Below, one piece after another: positions 34,860-44,249 of a DNA stretch of 64,000 nucleotides. A program made the translations under genes and the position numbers. Positions within the stretch are counted from its first letter, which is position 1; each line of letters opens with the position of its first letter. The DNA lies in NCBI RefSeq assembly GCF_010500245.1, contig NZ_JAAGOX010000056.1, forward strand, positions 1 through 64,000. Reading direction: 5' to 3'. This DNA comes from Ruegeria sp. PrR005. Lineage in GTDB: Bacteria; Pseudomonadota; Alphaproteobacteria; Rhodobacterales; Rhodobacteraceae. A model generated the notes under the pieces. That model saw only the letters and a program-made list of their open reading frames with translations. It was not told where the DNA came from and ran no database searches.

Positions 34860-35066
34860 TTATGCCAGTTGCAGGTTGGTCGCGCTCTCGCGGCCATCAC
34901 GGCCCGATTCCAGATCGAAGGTCACTTTCTGACCGTCATCCAGCGAACGGATACCTGCGCGCTCCAGCGCGGTGATGTGGACGAAAACGTCCTTGCTGCC
35001 GCCATCGGGCGCGATAAAGCCGAAGCCTTTGGTGGTGTTGAACCATTTCACGGTGCCAGTAGCCAT
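34860..35066 (-). CDS. cspA: Cold-shock protein (CspA family)
   Basis: A 68-residue single cold-shock domain with RNP1 KGFGFI and RNP2 DVFVH, binding single-stranded RNA and DNA. Start [10 protein letters not shown] with GGAGATCTCACG upstream. A long, structured leader precedes it, consistent with post-transcriptional control known for csp genes. The terminator beyond its 3' end is shared with the convergent cyclase gene. Confidence 0.95.
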   Translation of the reverse strand: MATGTVKWFNTTKGFGFIAPDGGSKDVFVHITALERAGIRSLDDGQKVTFDLESGRDGRESATNLQLA

Positions 35067-35299
35067 CGTGAGATCTCCTGTGTGTGTCGTTGTCCGCAGC
35101 ATGCGACAACCCGGCCAGTCAGTTCGAAATCGAGGGACTGTGGCCGAAGAGGAGAACAGTATGTCGAGATAGAAAGCAGTAGCCCAATGGACATGGGCCT
35201 TTGCGGCCCGTAAATCAAGGAAAATCGCCGGAAACCCAAAATATTACTTGGGAATTTGCCGAGATCCCGCGGTTTCGCCCTATTGGCAGCGTTCCTGGA
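35067..35299 (-). other. cspA upstream region, probable structured 5' leader
   Basis: No gene is visible. A stem GTTGT/ACAAC continuing into CGCA/TGCG (35089-35110) lies just upstream of cspA on its strand, and AT-rich sequence further up (around 35145-35245) may hold the promoter. A long leader is inferred from the csp family, not proved here. Confidence 0.4.
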
Positions 35300-36982
35300 T
35301 CAGGTTTCGATCCCGTCCAGTTGGCCCTGTGGGCTACGGACCGCGCTCGCCAGCGCCTCGGCCAGATGTTGGTGTGACGCCGGCAGAACCGGGCAGCGCG
35401 AACAGATATTGGGCTGGGGCGCAAGGCTCGCCGCCCGCTGCAACGCGTCCCTGGCTGCGTCCTCTTCGCCCGCGGCCCGCAGCGCTTGGCCGCGCAAGAC
35501 ATGCATCGCCCGGTCCTTGGGCCGGGTGTCGGCCGCCAGTCGCGCGTCTTCTGCGGCCAGATCGTAGCGTCCGCCACAGTAATAGGCTGCCGCCCGCAGA
35601 AAGCGCCGATAGGGAATCATCGGGTTGTGAACCTGCCGTTGCAACAACAGTCCGTACTTTTCCGCGGCCTTGTCGAAATCGCCTTCGACCATCAGGATAT
35701 GCGCCTCCAGCTCGTGGTTCTCGGAATAGGCCGGGTTCAGGTCGCGACTGCGATGCAGATCGGCCCGGGCGCCTGCCACATCGGACAGGCAATTGATCCG
35801 ATAGAGACCCCGGGTCCAGAATACATAGTCGCTCCCCGGGTTCTGTTCGATCGCGGTATCAAGGTCGTCGGCCAGCTGCGCCAGCAGATCCGGGGGCAAG
35901 CCCCTGTAGCGCGCGGCATGCGTCATGATCTCGGCCTCGGCGCGCATCGCCAGGGACACGCCGTCGCGCGGGTTCATCCGGATCGCGCGTTTCATCAGCC
36001 GCAGACCGTCGATCCAGTCCTCGTAGGTTAGCCGGTAATAGGCATTGGCCGCCCGCGCCCTCAGTTCCGAGACGCTCAGCTCCTCTTCCGGGATATGGGC
36101 CAGGCGGTCACCGTCAAAAGCGTTGGTCTGGATGCGCAGATCGGCCTCGGCGCGTTCCAGCACCACGTCGCAGAAATCGAAAATGTCCACCGTTTCGCGG
36201 TCATAGCTTTCGGACCAGACCGGCCGGCCTTCGGAACGCAGGACCAGTGACAGGCTCAGCCGCCCGCGCCCGCCCGCGACGCGCAGCCTGCTGCGCAGGT
36301 CATAGGTGGCGTTCTCGACAGGCCGGTTCGCGGCGTCCAGCACGACGATACCCTGCCGCCGGGACAGGCGGATCACCAGCTGATCGTGCAGGTCGCCCGC
36401 CAGTGCTGCGGTTTCGGCATCCAGCGGGGCGTATTCGATGGCGGCGACCGCGATGGATGTGACCTCGTCCGGAACGGCCTTGCGCTTGTGCTTTGGGCGC
36501 CACTGATACAGCCGCACCGGCTGGGCGATGTTCTTCAGCCGGAACATCCCCGCATCCCTGAGTTCCCCCGCCAGAGGACCGGACAATTGTCGGAACAGGT
36601 CCTCCGACACCATCAATCCGCCGGGGGGTGCCTCTGCCTCGATCCGCTGCGCGATGTTAAGCCCCGACCCATAGAAATCCTCGCCGTCCGACACGATCTC
36701 GCCGATATGCGCGCCGATACGCAGCTTCAGCTCGGTTTCGGTCTGAAGCTTCGCCTGAAGGCTCATGGCACAATCCACGCAGGCCGATACGCTGGTAAAG
36801 GAAATGATCCAGCCATCGCCAAGGCGTTTCAGAACGCGGCCCGCATGAGCGCCGACCGCAGGTTCCAGCATTTCCAACCGCAGGCTGCGAACCGCGTCGA
36901 TGGTCTGGTCCTGGTCTGCTTCCATCATCGCGGAGTAGCCGACAATGTCGGCAAACATCAGGACGGCAAGCTGGCTGTGCAT
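35300..36982 (-). CDS. Class III adenylate/guanylate cyclase with C-terminal TPR region (cyclase 2)
   Basis: A 560-residue protein. Cyclase domain at residues 1-165: Asp in FADIVGYS and LGDGWIISF, Lys in VLKRLGDG, Asn/Arg in GSGLNIAQRIEA. A degenerate TolB-like stretch follows (SRRQGIVVLDAANRPVENA), then TPR-type helices (residues about 300-540). It has the same layout as cyclase 1 but is divergent in sequence, so it is an old paralogue. It is encoded head-on to cyclase 1 with cspA between, and 27 bp after the GST gene stop on the same strand. Confidence 0.88.
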   Translation of the reverse strand: MHSQLAVLMFADIVGYSAMMEADQDQTIDAVRSLRLEMLEPAVGAHAGRVLKRLGDGWIISFTSVSACVDCAMSLQAKLQTETELKLRIGAHIGEIVSDGEDFYGSGLNIAQRIEAEAPPGGLMVSEDLFRQLSGPLAGELRDAGMFRLKNIAQPVRLYQWRPKHKRKAVPDEVTSIAVAAIEYAPLDAETAALAGDLHDQLVIRLSRRQGIVVLDAANRPVENATYDLRSRLRVAGGRGRLSLSLVLRSEGRPVWSESYDRETVDIFDFCDVVLERAEADLRIQTNAFDGDRLAHIPEEELSVSELRARAANAYYRLTYEDWIDGLRLMKRAIRMNPRDGVSLAMRAEAEIMTHAARYRGLPPDLLAQLADDLDTAIEQNPGSDYVFWTRGLYRINCLSDVAGARADLHRSRDLNPAYSENHELEAHILMVEGDFDKAAEKYGLLLQRQVHNPMIPYRRFLRAAAYYCGGRYDLAAEDARLAADTRPKDRAMHVLRGQALRAAGEEDAARDALQRAASLAPQPNICSRCPVLPASHQHLAEALASAVRSPQGQLDGIET

Positions 36983-37009
36983 CGGCGCTCCCTGTTGTGT
37001 GGTTCAAGT

Positions 37010-37705
37010 CTATGGGATCGTGGCCTTCTGTAAAGCTTTCCCGTCCATGGACCGCGCCAGCTCGCCCAGATGCGAAGATCGTGCCCGCAGGAACGCCAGC
37101 AGCCGCGCCGGATAGCCCTCGGGCGGGGCGTCCCGGACCGAGGGGCGCGCCGCCACCGCCGCGCGCCACCGCGCCATGCCGGTGTCATCGGGCATCAGGC
37201 CAAACGCGCCCACCGTCTCGAACGTGTCGAGATAGCGGAACACAGTGCCCCAGACACCGTCGATCATGTGAAAGACCGACCCGGCGAAGAACGGGCCTTG
37301 CACCTCGGGCGCGACCCGCGCCAGCCGGTCGCGCAGGGCCTGCCTGCGCGCCTCGAAGCTCGCCGTATCGGGGGCGTTATAGAACCCCGCGATCTCGGCC
37401 AGCGTGGCCGAGGCATATTCGATCCATGCCCGGTGCCGCGCCTTTTCCAGCGGGTCGTCGGGATGCAGCGAACCGGGGGTGATCTCGTCCAGGTATTCGG
37501 CGATCACCTGGCTTTCGAACAGCACCTTGCCGCCGGTCTCCAGCACCGGCACCCGGCCCAGCGGCGACAGGGCGCGGAACCAGTCGGGCTTGTCCGACAG
37601 GTCGATATAGCTGCGTTTATGGGCAATGTCCTTTTCGCTCAGCACGATCACCGCGCGCTGCACATAGGGGCACAGGTGATGACTGATCAGATGCAGGTCG
37701 GTCAT
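37010..37705 (-). CDS. Glutathione S-transferase family protein
   Basis: A 231-residue GST: thioredoxin-fold N-terminal domain with LISHHLCPYVQRAVIVL (possible catalytic Cys in CPY, as in omega/lambda-type or dehydroascorbate reductase-like GSTs) and VPVLETGG...LFESQVIAEYLDE glutathione site, then an all-helical C-terminal domain. ATG 37705 is chosen because the next ATG upstream would extend into the operator region. It is divergent from a MarR regulator with two palindromic sites between them, so it is probably induced by an electrophile or oxidant. Confidence 0.9.
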   Translation of the reverse strand: MTDLHLISHHLCPYVQRAVIVLSEKDIAHKRSYIDLSDKPDWFRALSPLGRVPVLETGGKVLFESQVIAEYLDEITPGSLHPDDPLEKARHRAWIEYASATLAEIAGFYNAPDTASFEARRQALRDRLARVAPEVQGPFFAGSVFHMIDGVWGTVFRYLDTFETVGAFGLMPDDTGMARWRAAVAARPSVRDAPPEGYPARLLAFLRARSSHLGELARSMDGKALQKATIP

Positions 37706-37720
37706 GGGATTCTCATGTGG

Positions 37721-37777
37721 ATGCAGTTGCATGTACATGATCTGGATATTCCTGCTTGAAAGTCAATGCACCTGCAT
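37721..37777. promoter_or_regulatory. Paired MarR-type operators between GST and marR genes
   Basis: ATGCA-GT-TGCAT at 37721-37732 and ATGCA-CC-TGCAT at 37766-37777 are two copies of one 12-bp palindrome, centres 45 bp apart. One sits by each start codon, as expected for autoregulated divergent repression. Confidence 0.75.
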
Positions 37778-37790
37778 TTAATTTCTTCTC

Positions 37791-38282
37791 ATGACACGGA
37801 CCACCCCCGATCCCTTTGCCGTCTGGCTGCCGCTCGCCCGTGCGCACAAGGCCATTCTGACCCATGTCGAGGCGGCGCTGAAATCGGCGGGCCTGCCGGG
37901 GCTCGACCGTTACGACATCCTGTGGGAGCTGGAACAGGCCGGGCCCGATGGCCTGCGCCCCTTCGAGTTGCAGGGCCGACTGCTGCTGCCGCAATACGGC
38001 GTGTCGCGGCTGGTCGACCGGCTGGCCCGCGCCGGGCACCTGACCCGCAGCGCCTGCGACGGGGACGGGCGCGGGCAGGTTCTGGTGCTGACGCCCGAGG
38101 GGGCAGAGGTGCGCGCCGCAATGTGGGCGGTCTATTCCGCCGCCATGCAACAGGCCATCGGCGATCACCTCGCCAAGGGCGAGGCGCGGCGGCTGGCCGA
38201 ACTGCTGGGCAAGCTCATCCGCGACGACGATACCGTCACCCCGCGCCAAGACACTGGACAGCCAGGCCAATCCGCGCCCTAA
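37791..38282 (+). CDS. MarR-family transcriptional regulator
   Basis: A 163-residue winged-helix regulator: LDRYDILWELEQAGPDGLRP, the recognition helix LLPQYGVSRLVDRLARAG and wing ACDGDGRGQVLVLTPEG. It probably represses itself and the divergent GST gene through the two ATGCA-N2-TGCAT sites. The gene ends 43 bp before cyclase 3 on the same strand, so readthrough into the cyclase gene is possible. Confidence 0.9.
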   Translation: MTRTTPDPFAVWLPLARAHKAILTHVEAALKSAGLPGLDRYDILWELEQAGPDGLRPFELQGRLLLPQYGVSRLVDRLARAGHLTRSACDGDGRGQVLVLTPEGAEVRAAMWAVYSAAMQQAIGDHLAKGEARRLAELLGKLIRDDDTVTPRQDTGQPGQSAP

Positions 38283-38325
38283 TCCGAATTGGCGCAAGGG
38301 GGCGCCGAACCGGGGACCCGCCAGC

Positions 38326-39711
38326 ATGGCAAGACAGATCGCGGCCATACTCTCGCTTGACGTGGTGGGCTTCACCGCCCGCATGGCATCGAATCCGGAC
38401 ACCACAATGGCCGAGCTGAACCAGATCTTCGAGCAGGTCATTCGCCCCTGCGTGAAGATCGGCAACGGCCGCATCTTCAAGCTGATGGGCGATGGCGCGC
38501 TGGTGCGCTTCGGCACCGCGACCGAGGCGATTGCCACCGCCCACGCGATCCAGAAAGGGATGCTGGGCAAGCCGGTGCAACTGCGCGCCGGGGTGCATGT
38601 GGGCGACGTCACCATCAATGGCGAGGATGTGTTCGGCGACGCGGTCAACATCGCCGCGCGGCTTCAGGCCGCCGCCCCGCCCGGTGGCTGCCTCATCAGC
38701 CGCGTGACCCGACAGATCGCGGGCGGCACCGTCGGCATTCCCCTGAAATCCGAAGGCACGATGACCCTGAAAGGGCTCTCTGCCCCGCTCGAGGTCCTCT
38801 CGCTCGACCTGTCGGGCGCGGATGACCAAGCTGAACGCGCCCGACAGTCGGCGCGGCAGGTGATCCGCTTTGCCACCTCGCAGGACGGCACCCGCATCGC
38901 CTGGACCGAAACCGGCAAGGGCCGGACAGTGGTCAAGGCGCCCAACTGGGTCCAGCATCTGGAATACGACTGGACGCAGAACCCGATGAACGGCTGGCTG
39001 CCGCATCTCAGTCACCACTATCGGCTGATCCGCTGCGACGGGCGCAACAACGGCCTGTCCGACAGGGGGGTCGCCGATGTCTCGCCCGACCGGTTCGTCG
39101 ATGACCTCGCGGCACTGTTCGACGCGGCGGGGGTCGCGCGGGCGCCTGTCTTTGGCCTGTCCTTCGGCGCCGCGGTCGCCGCCGCCTATGCCGCGCTGTA
39201 TCCCGACCGGGTCTCGGGCCTGATCCTGATGAGCGGTTTCGTGCAGGGGCCGGGCAAACGCAACCGGCCGCAGGATCTGGCATTGGGGCAGGCGATGAGA
39301 GAGCTTGTGCGTGACAATTGGGACGATGGCTATCCCTCGGGCCGGCACCTCTTTGCCCAGGCGTTCTTTCCCGAATCCAGCCCACAGGATCAGGACAGCT
39401 ATGCCCAGTTCATCAAGATGGCGATGACCCATCAGGATTACCTGCGCATCGGCGAATGCGTCGACGTGGTGGATATCGAGCCGCTGCTGCCCGCCATCCG
39501 CTGCCCGGCACTGGTGCTGCATTCCGACCGCGAGCGGATGCACTTCAAGGATCAGGGTCAGCGTCTGGCCGCCGGTATCCGAAACGCGCGTTTTGTCAGC
39601 CTCGACACCGCCAACAACACCATGCCCGATTACGACCCCGAATGGCCCAAGGCGCTGCGCGAGATCGAGGATTTTCTCTCCACCATTCCCGACGATCAGG
39701 GCACTGGCTGA
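38326..39711 (+). CDS. Cyclase-alpha/beta-hydrolase fusion (cyclase 3)
   Basis: A 461-residue protein: class III cyclase at residues 1-165 (Asp in SLDVVGFT and MGDGALVRF, Asn/Arg in DAVNIAARLQAA), then an alpha/beta-hydrolase at about 185-455. The hydrolase has the nucleophile elbow GLSFGAA and acid region LVLHSDRE. The position of the catalytic His reads ANNTMPDYDPEW, where relatives have NH, so it may be Asn. The hydrolase half may therefore sense a ligand rather than hydrolyse it. It converges, 27 bp apart, on cyclase 4, which has the reverse domain order. Confidence 0.87.
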   Translation: MARQIAAILSLDVVGFTARMASNPDTTMAELNQIFEQVIRPCVKIGNGRIFKLMGDGALVRFGTATEAIATAHAIQKGMLGKPVQLRAGVHVGDVTINGEDVFGDAVNIAARLQAAAPPGGCLISRVTRQIAGGTVGIPLKSEGTMTLKGLSAPLEVLSLDLSGADDQAERARQSARQVIRFATSQDGTRIAWTETGKGRTVVKAPNWVQHLEYDWTQNPMNGWLPHLSHHYRLIRCDGRNNGLSDRGVADVSPDRFVDDLAALFDAAGVARAPVFGLSFGAAVAAAYAALYPDRVSGLILMSGFVQGPGKRNRPQDLALGQAMRELVRDNWDDGYPSGRHLFAQAFFPESSPQDQDSYAQFIKMAMTHQDYLRIGECVDVVDIEPLLPAIRCPALVLHSDRERMHFKDQGQRLAAGIRNARFVSLDTANNTMPDYDPEWPKALREIEDFLSTIPDDQGTG

Positions 39712-39738
39712 CACCGGAACCGCCAAAGGCACGTGGTG

Positions 39739-41094
39739 TCATTCCGGGTCAGTCGCCGCCCGATCCGGATCGCCCAGCCGGGCCAGCCGCCATTGCCCTG
39801 GCACACCTTTCAAATCCCGGATCCCGATGTCGTCAAAGGCCAACCTGGAACCGGCCATCAGATCGCACATTGTGGAAGAGATCAGCGTCTCTCCGGCCCC
39901 GGCCGCCTCCATGATCCGGGCGGCAATCACAACGCCCAGCCCGGTCACATCCGCTTGGCCATGCCGCAGACACTCGCCGGTATGCGCGCCCGCGCGCAGC
40001 GTCAGGCCGAGCCGCGCGGCCTCGGCGTGCATGTCCCGGGCGCAGGCGATCGCCCGGCTGGGTCCGGCAAAGGTGGCCATGAAACCGTCTCCGGTGGATT
40101 TGACCAGGTGCCCGGCATGATGCCGAACCGCGAGGGCCGCTGCGGCGTCATGCGCCGCCAGCTTGTCGCGCCAGGCGGCATCCCCCAGCCGCGCCGCGAT
40201 TTCGGTGGACCCCACGATATCGCTCATCAGCACGCTCAGCAAAACGCGATCCTCGCCCCCGGTGCGTTCGTCGTCGATGAAATCGCGGATCCAGCCCAGG
40301 CATTCATCCTGGTCTCCTGCCCAGATCGCATGGTCCGCGCCGCCGATCTCGATCAGGCGGCTGTCGGGGATATGCTCGGCCAGATATCGCGTCTGCTCGG
40401 CCGGTGTCGTTCGGTCGCCCGGCCTGCGAAAGATCAGCGCGGGGCAGGCGATCGAAGGCAGCACGGCGCGCACGTCCAGCTCGTACCAGATCTTGGCATA
40501 GGCGGCGGCCGACGAGGGGCTGGCCGCATGGATCAGCATTCGCGCGTACCATTCCTCCTCCTCCGGAATGCCCGCCAGGCTCGGCGCCTGTTCGCCCAGA
40601 TGGTCCGGCTTGCCCCAGTTCTCGACAAGATGCGTGGCAAAGGCTTCGAATTCGGCCCGGCGCATTCCCGTCGGCCAGTCGGGTTTCCAGGCATTGCAGG
40701 GCCTGCAATCCAGCAGGATGATCGAACGCACCCGTTCCGGATAGCAGGCGGCGAACATTGCCGTCACATGGCCGCCTTCGGAATGCCCAAGGATCGTGGC
40801 CCGCTGCGACCCTGCCGCATCCATCACCGCGCGGATATCCTCGGCGCGCTCTTCCAGCGTCGGCGCTCCGGTTTCGCGATCCGACAGCCCGGTGCCCCGC
40901 TTGTCGAACAGGATCAGGCGCGAAAAGGAAGCGAGCGTTTCCAGTAACCGGCGATAGGCGGAATGTTCCCAGATGATATCGATGTTGTGCAGCCAGCCGC
41001 TGGCATAGACCAGATCGACCGGACCCTCGCCAACCACCTGATAGGCCAGCCAGACATCGCCTGCCTTGGTAAATCGCGTCTTTGGCCGCTGCAT
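39739..41094 (-). CDS. Alpha/beta-hydrolase-cyclase fusion (cyclase 4)
   Basis: A 451-residue protein with the hydrolase first (residues 1-275: nucleophile in LGHSEGG, acid in RRPGDRTTP, His in GGADHAIWAGD, so the triad looks complete) and the class III cyclase last (about 280-440: Asp in LMSDIVGSTEIA and STGDGFMATF, Arg in VVIAARIMEAA). Asn of the usual N-x3-R pair is not evident, as in many actinobacterial cyclases of this type. Such fusions are thought to couple a small-molecule signal to cyclic nucleotide output. Confidence 0.87.
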   Translation of the reverse strand: MQRPKTRFTKAGDVWLAYQVVGEGPVDLVYASGWLHNIDIIWEHSAYRRLLETLASFSRLILFDKRGTGLSDRETGAPTLEERAEDIRAVMDAAGSQRATILGHSEGGHVTAMFAACYPERVRSIILLDCRPCNAWKPDWPTGMRRAEFEAFATHLVENWGKPDHLGEQAPSLAGIPEEEEWYARMLIHAASPSSAAAYAKIWYELDVRAVLPSIACPALIFRRPGDRTTPAEQTRYLAEHIPDSRLIEIGGADHAIWAGDQDECLGWIRDFIDDERTGGEDRVLLSVLMSDIVGSTEIAARLGDAAWRDKLAAHDAAAALAVRHHAGHLVKSTGDGFMATFAGPSRAIACARDMHAEAARLGLTLRAGAHTGECLRHGQADVTGLGVVIAARIMEAAGAGETLISSTMCDLMAGSRLAFDDIGIRDLKGVPGQWRLARLGDPDRAATDPE

Positions 41095-41276
41095 GTGCGC
41101 CTCTTCCCTTTTTGCATGGCGGGACCGTAAGCGTGAAACAACTGTCGCATGGAACAGTGCACCGGCTCAAGGTGGCAGGCAGCGGCGCCTGATGCCAGTT
41201 TCCGACATCAGCCGGTCGTGCCCTCTTGAACCGGAACAAAAACAGACCAAGATCGGGGGCGAAAGGAATCCCCCCG

Positions 41277-43475
41277 ATGCCCTATGCCCATTCCGACAAG
41301 TCCGAGGCGCTGATGCATGCCCCCGCGCCCGAGGTAAAGGCGCGCCCCAAGCTCGAAGGCGGCCGCCGCTTTGTCATGCAGACCGAGTTCCAGCCGGCCG
41401 GCGACCAGCCCACCGCCATCGCGGAACTCTCGCAGGGCGTCAACGAGGGCGAGCGCAACCAGGTCCTCTTGGGCGCCACCGGTACGGGCAAGACCTTCAC
41501 CATGGCCAAGGTGATCGAGGAGACCCAGCGCCCCGCCATCATCCTTGCCCCCAACAAGACGCTGGCGGCGCAATTATACGGCGAATTCAAGGGCTTCTTC
41601 CCCGATAACGCGGTCGAATACTTCGTCAGCTATTACGACTATTACCAGCCCGAGGCCTATGTGGCGCGCTCGGACACCTACATAGAAAAGGAATCCCAGA
41701 TCAACGAGCAGATCGACCGCATGCGCCACTCGGCCACGCGCGCTCTGCTCGAACGCGACGATGTGATAATCGTCGCCTCGGTCTCCTGCATCTACGGTAT
41801 CGGCTCGGTCGAGACCTATGGCGCCATGACCCAGGACCTCAAGGTCGGCGGCAATTACGACCAGCGCCACATCATCGCCGATCTGGTGAGCCAGCAATAC
41901 CGCCGCAACGATCAGGCGTTCCAGCGCGGCAGCTTCCGGGTGCGCGGCGACAGTCTGGAGATCTGGCCCGCCCACCTCGAAGACCGCGCCTGGAAACTCT
42001 CCTTCTTCGGCGAGGAGCTGGAGGCGATCACCGAGTTCGACCCCCTCACTGGCCAGAAAACCGACACGTTCGACCAGATCCGCGTCTACGCCAACTCGCA
42101 CTACGTCACGCCGAAACCGACGATGCAGCAGGCCATCATCGGCATCAAGAAAGAGCTGCGCCAGCGGCTCGACCAGCTGGTGGGCGAGGGCAAGCTGCTG
42201 GAGGCGCAACGCCTCGAACAGCGCACCAATTTCGATCTGGAAATGCTCGAGGCGACCGGCGTCTGCAACGGGATCGAGAACTATTCCCGCTATCTGACAG
42301 GGCGCGTTCCGGGTGAACCGCCGCCGACACTGTTCGAATTCATCCCCGACCATGCCATCGTCTTTGCCGACGAATCCCATGTCTCGGTGCCGCAGATCGG
42401 CGGCATGTACCGGGGCGACTATCGGCGCAAGTTCACGCTGGCCGAACACGGCTTCCGCCTGCCCAGCTGCATGGACAACCGACCGCTGAAGTTCGAGGAA
42501 TGGGATGCCATGCGCCCGCAATCGGTCTTTGTCTCGGCCACGCCCGCGTCCTGGGAGATGGAGCAATCCGGCGGCGTCTTTACCGAACAGGTGATCCGCC
42601 CCACCGGCCTACTCGACCCGCAGGTCGAAATCCGCCCCGTCAGCATGCAGGTCGACGACCTGCTGGACGAGGTGCGCAAGGTCGCCGGCATGGGCTATCG
42701 CACCCTGGTCACCACACTGACCAAACGTATGGCCGAGGACCTGACCGAATACCTGCACGAACAGGGCATCCGCGTCCGCTACATGCATTCCGACATCGAC
42801 ACGATCGAACGGATCGAGATCCTGCGCGACCTGCGCCTGGGCGCCTTTGATGTGCTGGTGGGCATCAACCTGCTGCGCGAGGGGCTGGATATCCCCGAAT
42901 GCGGCCTCGTCGCCATTCTGGACGCGGACAAGGAGGGGTTCCTGCGCTCGGAAACCTCGCTGATCCAGACCATCGGCCGCGCCGCCCGCAACGCTGATGG
43001 CCGCGTCATCATGTATGCCGACCGCATCACCGGCAGCATGGAACGCGCGCTGGCCGAAACCGACCGCCGCCGCGCCAAGCAGATCGCCTATAATCAGGAA
43101 CACGGGATCACCCCCGCCACGGTGAAAAAGAATGTCGAGGACGTGCTGGCCGGGCTCTACAAGGGCGACACCGACATGTCCCGCGTGACGGCGAAGATCG
43201 ACAAGCCGCTGCATGGCGGCAACCTGGAGGCCGTGCTGGACGGGTTGCGCGCCGACATGCGCAAGGCCGCCGAGAATCTGGAATTCGAAGAGGCCGCGCG
43301 GTTGCGCGACGAGATCAAGCGTCTGGAAGCGGTGGACCTCGCCATCGCCGACGACCCCATGGCCCGGCAATGGGCGGTCGAGAAAGCCTCGGAAGAGGCG
43401 GTCCGGCCCAAGGGACGGAGTACGGCGGGCAGGCCGGGCCAGCGGGGCGGGAATGTGAAGAGGCGGGGGAGGTAG
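41277..43475 (+). CDS. uvrB: Excinuclease ABC subunit B
   Basis: A 732-residue UvrB, the damage-verifying helicase-like subunit of nucleotide excision repair. Walker A is GATGTGKT (residues 66-73), the beta-hairpin tyrosines lie in [11 protein letters not shown], helicase motif VI region is QTIGRAARN, and the C-terminal UVR motif that binds UvrA/UvrC is [15 protein letters not shown]. Start [11 protein letters not shown] at 41277 is chosen over an in-frame upstream codon because the family begins near here. It is followed by an AT-rich accessory cassette. Confidence 0.95.
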   Translation: MPYAHSDKSEALMHAPAPEVKARPKLEGGRRFVMQTEFQPAGDQPTAIAELSQGVNEGERNQVLLGATGTGKTFTMAKVIEETQRPAIILAPNKTLAAQLYGEFKGFFPDNAVEYFVSYYDYYQPEAYVARSDTYIEKESQINEQIDRMRHSATRALLERDDVIIVASVSCIYGIGSVETYGAMTQDLKVGGNYDQRHIIADLVSQQYRRNDQAFQRGSFRVRGDSLEIWPAHLEDRAWKLSFFGEELEAITEFDPLTGQKTDTFDQIRVYANSHYVTPKPTMQQAIIGIKKELRQRLDQLVGEGKLLEAQRLEQRTNFDLEMLEATGVCNGIENYSRYLTGRVPGEPPPTLFEFIPDHAIVFADESHVSVPQIGGMYRGDYRRKFTLAEHGFRLPSCMDNRPLKFEEWDAMRPQSVFVSATPASWEMEQSGGVFTEQVIRPTGLLDPQVEIRPVSMQVDDLLDEVRKVAGMGYRTLVTTLTKRMAEDLTEYLHEQGIRVRYMHSDIDTIERIEILRDLRLGAFDVLVGINLLREGLDIPECGLVAILDADKEGFLRSETSLIQTIGRAARNADGRVIMYADRITGSMERALAETDRRRAKQIAYNQEHGITPATVKKNVEDVLAGLYKGDTDMSRVTAKIDKPLHGGNLEAVLDGLRADMRKAAENLEFEEAARLRDEIKRLEAVDLAIADDPMARQWAVEKASEEAVRPKGRSTAGRPGQRGGNVKRRGR

Positions 43476-43523
43476 TAATATTTGCGTCTGAACGCTGCTC
43501 TTCGTGCACCCTACGCCGTTGGG

Positions 43524-43691
43524 CTACTTCCCTCTATCGCGCGTAGTCGGTTTACCTGAGCCTGTATTCTGGCTTGAGTTGCTTCCTTGGTTTTTGCCGC
43601 CACTATAGGTAGATTTAGGGGAAGATGAACTCCGCTTCCCCCCACCACTCGACGATACACTCGGTTTACCTGATGATGGTTTTTTTGACAT
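43524..43691 (-). CDS. Small Ser/Gly/Lys-rich protein (55 residues)
   Basis: ATG 43691 to TAG 43524 encodes a low-complexity basic protein beginning MSKKPSSGKPSVSSSGGGK and ending PTTRDRGK. It starts 10 bp after the stop of the membrane protein gene on the same strand, with GAGGGTAGAGA before the ATG. Ser, Gly, Lys, Asn and Thr dominate, so it is probably disordered. Base composition is AT-richer than the surrounding chromosome, like its partner. I know no assigned function. It is easily missed because it is under 60 codons. Confidence 0.6.
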   Translation of the reverse strand: MSKKPSSGKPSVSSSGGGKRSSSSPKSTYSGGKNQGSNSSQNTGSGKPTTRDRGK

Positions 43692-43701
43692 TCTCTACCC
43701 T

Positions 43702-44178
43702 CTAGACCAAGTTTAACAGCCAAGCTGGAATTTGCGCGCACCCTAGGACTATCGAGCGCCAAAGACAGACACGTGCTTCTGTAATAACTTCTTCGTTTTG
43801 ATCAAAGTAGTTATCGCAGTCTCTCGCTAACTGCGCTTTAGTCTCCTCAATCGAATACATTCCGGTTTCGCGTCGAAGTATCCAATGCGGTACTAGTTCA
43901 AAGTGACATGTTTTCTGAGATAGGCCGACCATAGCAGCGTAGTACAATGACATTGTGAAGGTCAGGAGGACCAGCCAGAATTCCAAGTTTATCGACAAAA
44001 ACGAGAAATTTTCTCTCCCTACAATGTCGTCTGTCTCGACAATACTTGCAAACATAGTAGCGATCAAACTGGTCATCGTTGCCGCCATGCCCGCTTGATT
44101 GCGAGCGTTTCTTAAGTCTTCCTTTTGTGAACGTAGCTGCGCGTATGCAACGTCGAATGCGAGCTGTTTGTGAGACAT
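43702..44178 (-). CDS. Unknown membrane protein of AT-rich cassette
   Basis: A 158-residue protein. The N-terminus (residues 1-28) is an amphipathic, coiled-coil-like segment (AYAQLRSQKEDLRNARNQAG). Two membrane segments follow (AATMTSLIATMFASIV and FWLVLLTFTMSLYYAAMVGL), then a charged cytoplasmic region with YSIEETKAQLARDCDNYFDQ and a last hydrophobic stretch. Codon use is much less GC-rich than in uvrB next door, a sign of horizontal transfer. It forms a two-gene unit with the small basic protein. No family recognised; resemblance to two-TM effector/sensor proteins of defence islands is only architectural. Confidence 0.7.
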   Translation of the reverse strand: MSHKQLAFDVAYAQLRSQKEDLRNARNQAGMAATMTSLIATMFASIVETDDIVGRENFSFLSINLEFWLVLLTFTMSLYYAAMVGLSQKTCHFELVPHWILRRETGMYSIEETKAQLARDCDNYFDQNEEVITEARVCLWRSIVLGCAQIPAWLLNLV

Positions 44179-44249
44179 CTTGTCGATTCACTCATCAGAA
44201 AACATTTTTCAGCTTTTGCATGAAAATCAAGTTATCGCAAGCAAGCCCG

